Of a DNA stretch of 63,195 nt, positions 61,429 through 63,195 are shown in pieces. Under the pieces are notes generated by a model. The model did not search any database and was not told where the DNA came from. It saw only the letters and a program-made list of their open reading frames with translations. This DNA is from Bacteroidetes bacterium GWC2_46_850. GTDB lineage: Bacteria > Bacteroidota > Bacteroidia > Bacteroidales > Dysgonomonadaceae. A program made the position numbers and the translations under genes. Within the stretch, counting starts at the first letter, position 1; each line of letters opens with the position of its first letter. The DNA is taken from NCBI GenBank assembly GCA_001768325.1, contig MENQ01000018.1, positions 1 to 63,195 of the forward strand, given 5' to 3'.

Positions 61429-63195
61429 ATGCGTAAATTTATTATTTTTCTTCTTTTCTTTCTTTCCTCGAAAGTTTACCTGATATGTCAGCCTTCTGTT
61501 GAAGCTGCCGACTTAAAAGTGGATCATCTTGAAAATCCGGTAGGGATCGACAACGCTGCTCCCCGACTAAGCTGGAGAATGGAAGACAGAAAAGAGGGTG
61601 CCGCACAGAAAGCATACAGGCTGCTTGTGGGCACCGACTCCCTGCAGATTGTCGACCCGGGTAACGCTGCACAGAATGCCGGGAAAGGAGGAAACGGAAA
61701 AGACCGGGATGGAAAGAAAGATAGGGAAGCCGCCAGCGGTCTCTGGGACACCGGCCGGGTCGATTCGGACAGGCAGCTGATTCCTTATGCGGGAGCCGCA
61801 CTCAAGCCCTTTACAAAATATTACTGGAAGGTGATCCTCTGGGATGAGAAGGATCATGCAAGCATCTCTGCAGTGCACTCCTTCGAAACGGGGATGATGC
61901 ATGCCACTAACTGGCAGGGCAGCTGGATCAGCGACGGCAGGGATATCCATCACAAGCCGGCACCCTATTTCCGCAAACGATTTAAGGCCCACAAGGAGAT
62001 TGCTTCGGCACGGGTCTATATTGCCGCAGCCGGATTGTATGAACTCCATGTCAACGGGAAGAAGATCGGCAACCAGCGTCTCGATCCGATGTACACCCGT
62101 TTCGACAGGAGAAACCTCTATGTCACCCACGATGTGACCACGCAATTGCAGCAGGGAGAGAATGCCGTGGGTGTGATCCTGGGAAATGGCTGGTATAACC
62201 ACCAGTCGCTGGCGGTATGGAACTTCGACAACGCTCCCTGGCGAAACCGGCCCGCGTTTTGTCTCGACTTGCGCATCACCTACACCGACGGAAGCGTGGA
62301 GACCATCTCCACCGACCTGAGCTGGAAGAAAACCGACGGCCCGATCACCTTCAACAGCATCTACACGGGGGAGCATTACGACGCAAGGCTGGAGCAGAAG
62401 GGCTGGAGCAAACCCGGCTTCGATGATGCCAAATGGCAGGGAGTGGCACTGCGCGCGGCTCCCTCACAAAATATTACCGCACAACAGTTGCGCCCCATTC
62501 GCAATGTACGTACCCTGCCCGCTGTTTCATTCAGAAAGATCAATGAGCGTACGTATCTCTACGACTTTGGTCAGAATATGGCGGGCGTAACCAGCATACA
62601 GGTTTCCGGTGAAGAGGGTACCGAACTCCGGATCAGACACGGGGAACGGTTGGATGAAAATGGCCGCCTCGATTTATCCAATATCGATGTCTATTACCGG
62701 GGCGACAAAGAGAGGGATCCTTTCCAGACAGATATCCTGACACTGGGCGGGAAGGGAGAGGATTCATTTATGGCCCGATTCAACTACAAGGGGTTCCGCT
62801 ACGTGGAGGTAACAGGCAGTAAACCGGTCGAGCTGGATAAACAAAGCCTGACGGCCTACTTCATGCACAGCGATGTGCCGCCGATCGGAAAGATTGAGAC
62901 CTCCAGCGAGCTGATAAACAAATTGTGGCGGGCCACGAACAATGCCTACCTCTCAAACCTGATGGGGTACCCCACCGACTGCCCGCAGCGGGAGAAGAAC
63001 GGCTGGACCGGTGACGGCCATTTTGCCATCGAGACCGCCCTCTATAATTTCGACGGGATCACCGTCTATGAGAAATGGCTGGCCGACCACCGGGACGAGC
63101 AACAACCCAACGGGGTATTCCCCGACATCATCCCCACCGGAGGATGGGGCTACGGCACGGCCAACGGGCTGGACTGGACCAGCACCATCGCCATC
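61429..63195 (+). CDS. GH78 alpha-L-rhamnosidase, 5' part (runs off the window)
   Basis: The 589 codons seen stay open to the window end; the stop lies outside. A signal peptide (KFIIFLLFFLSS) is followed by a fibronectin-like domain (VDHLENPVGID, APRLSWRM), a Bac_rhamnosid_N domain (ASARVYIAAAGLYELHVNGK, DPMYTRFDRRNLY, GNGWYNHQ) and the start of the catalytic barrel with LMGYPTDCPQREKNGWTGDG, the GH78 signature. It should remove terminal alpha-L-rhamnose from plant or microbial glycans. A Lys/Gly/Asp-rich insertion of about 25 residues (near 80-105) lies in the first domain. The gene is GC-rich from about 61560 on. Confidence 0.9.
   Translation, partial: MRKFIIFLLFFLSSKVYLICQPSVEAADLKVDHLENPVGIDNAAPRLSWRMEDRKEGAAQKAYRLLVGTDSLQIVDPGNAAQNAGKGGNGKDRDGKKDREAASGLWDTGRVDSDRQLIPYAGAALKPFTKYYWKVILWDEKDHASISAVHSFETGMMHATNWQGSWISDGRDIHHKPAPYFRKRFKAHKEIASARVYIAAAGLYELHVNGKKIGNQRLDPMYTRFDRRNLYVTHDVTTQLQQGENAVGVILGNGWYNHQSLAVWNFDNAPWRNRPAFCLDLRITYTDGSVETISTDLSWKKTDGPITFNSIYTGEHYDARLEQKGWSKPGFDDAKWQGVALRAAPSQNITAQQLRPIRNVRTLPAVSFRKINERTYLYDFGQNMAGVTSIQVSGEEGTELRIRHGERLDENGRLDLSNIDVYYRGDKERDPFQTDILTLGGKGEDSFMARFNYKGFRYVEVTGSKPVELDKQSLTAYFMHSDVPPIGKIETSSELINKLWRATNNAYLSNLMGYPTDCPQREKNGWTGDGHFAIETALYNFDGITVYEKWLADHRDEQQPNGVFPDIIPTGGWGYGTANGLDWTSTIAI

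Noticed and set aside
61567-62376. 269-residue minus-strand frame
   Set aside because: Shadow of the GH78 gene, whose plus-strand frame shows signal peptide and family motifs and stays open to the window end.

Overview
The window looks like a chromosomal segment from a member of the Bacteroidota, order Bacteroidales. A saccharolytic Dysgonomonadaceae-type organism (Proteiniphilum/Petrimonas-like) is my best guess, by inference only. The grounds are SusC/SusD pairs, an ECF sigma/FecR switch, lipoproteins with typical lipoboxes, and several promoters with the Bacteroidota -7 box TAnnTTTG, two of them with TTTG 19-20 nt upstream. Shine-Dalgarno sequences are generally weak. No tRNA, rRNA, CRISPR array, prophage or intact transposase was seen.

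Layout. 0-6 kb: a GH43-like lipoprotein, a ThuA-domain protein, an alpha/beta-hydrolase-like protein, a membrane LytTR regulator and a cytoplasmic GH13 alpha-amylase. 6-14 kb is housekeeping: RNase P RNA, a YihY/BrkB membrane protein, a YgjP-type metallopeptidase, an MlaE/MlaF lipid-transport pair and sufCDS without an adjacent sufB. An array of five mini-hairpins with compensatory stem changes lies between sufD and sufS.

14-41 kb is a large exopolysaccharide (EPS) locus of 20 same-strand genes, many overlapping by 4-26 bp. It starts behind a canonical promoter, a 24-bp perfect palindrome and a leader ORF. Gene order is: LruC-domain surface lipoprotein, single-domain response regulator, pseudo-receiver/sugar phosphotransferase fusion, short TolC-like protein, Wzc-like protein with degenerate ATPase motifs, O-antigen polymerase/ligase, glycosyltransferases, acyltransferase, pyruvyl transferase, flippase, a membrane-anchored GH88/GH105-like protein, methyltransferase, a NodB-like lipoprotein, a PAS histidine kinase and an EEP-family protein. 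A receiver-histidine kinase and a UDP-glucuronate decarboxylase converge on it from the other strand. The locus lacks a recognisable OPX/Wza exporter and an UpxY antiterminator, and it has signalling proteins built in. It is the best candidate for an undescribed variant system.

41-54 kb is a polysaccharide utilisation locus (PUL): ECF sigma, FecR anti-sigma, SusC with an STN signalling domain, SusD, a PKD-type surface glycan-binding lipoprotein, a BACON-GH16 glucanase and a GH3 beta-glucosidase. The set suggests beta-1,3-glucan (laminarin-like) use. A bidirectional terminator follows.

54-63 kb: a PIF1-like helicase with a C-terminal HRDC domain, a divergent cluster (beta-propeller protein, DUF72, secreted Gfo/Idh/MocA), a decayed stretch holding a coding remnant, a terminator and the first 59 codons of a broken SusC gene, then a secreted deacetylase-like protein and the 5' part of a GH78 alpha-L-rhamnosidase that runs off the window.
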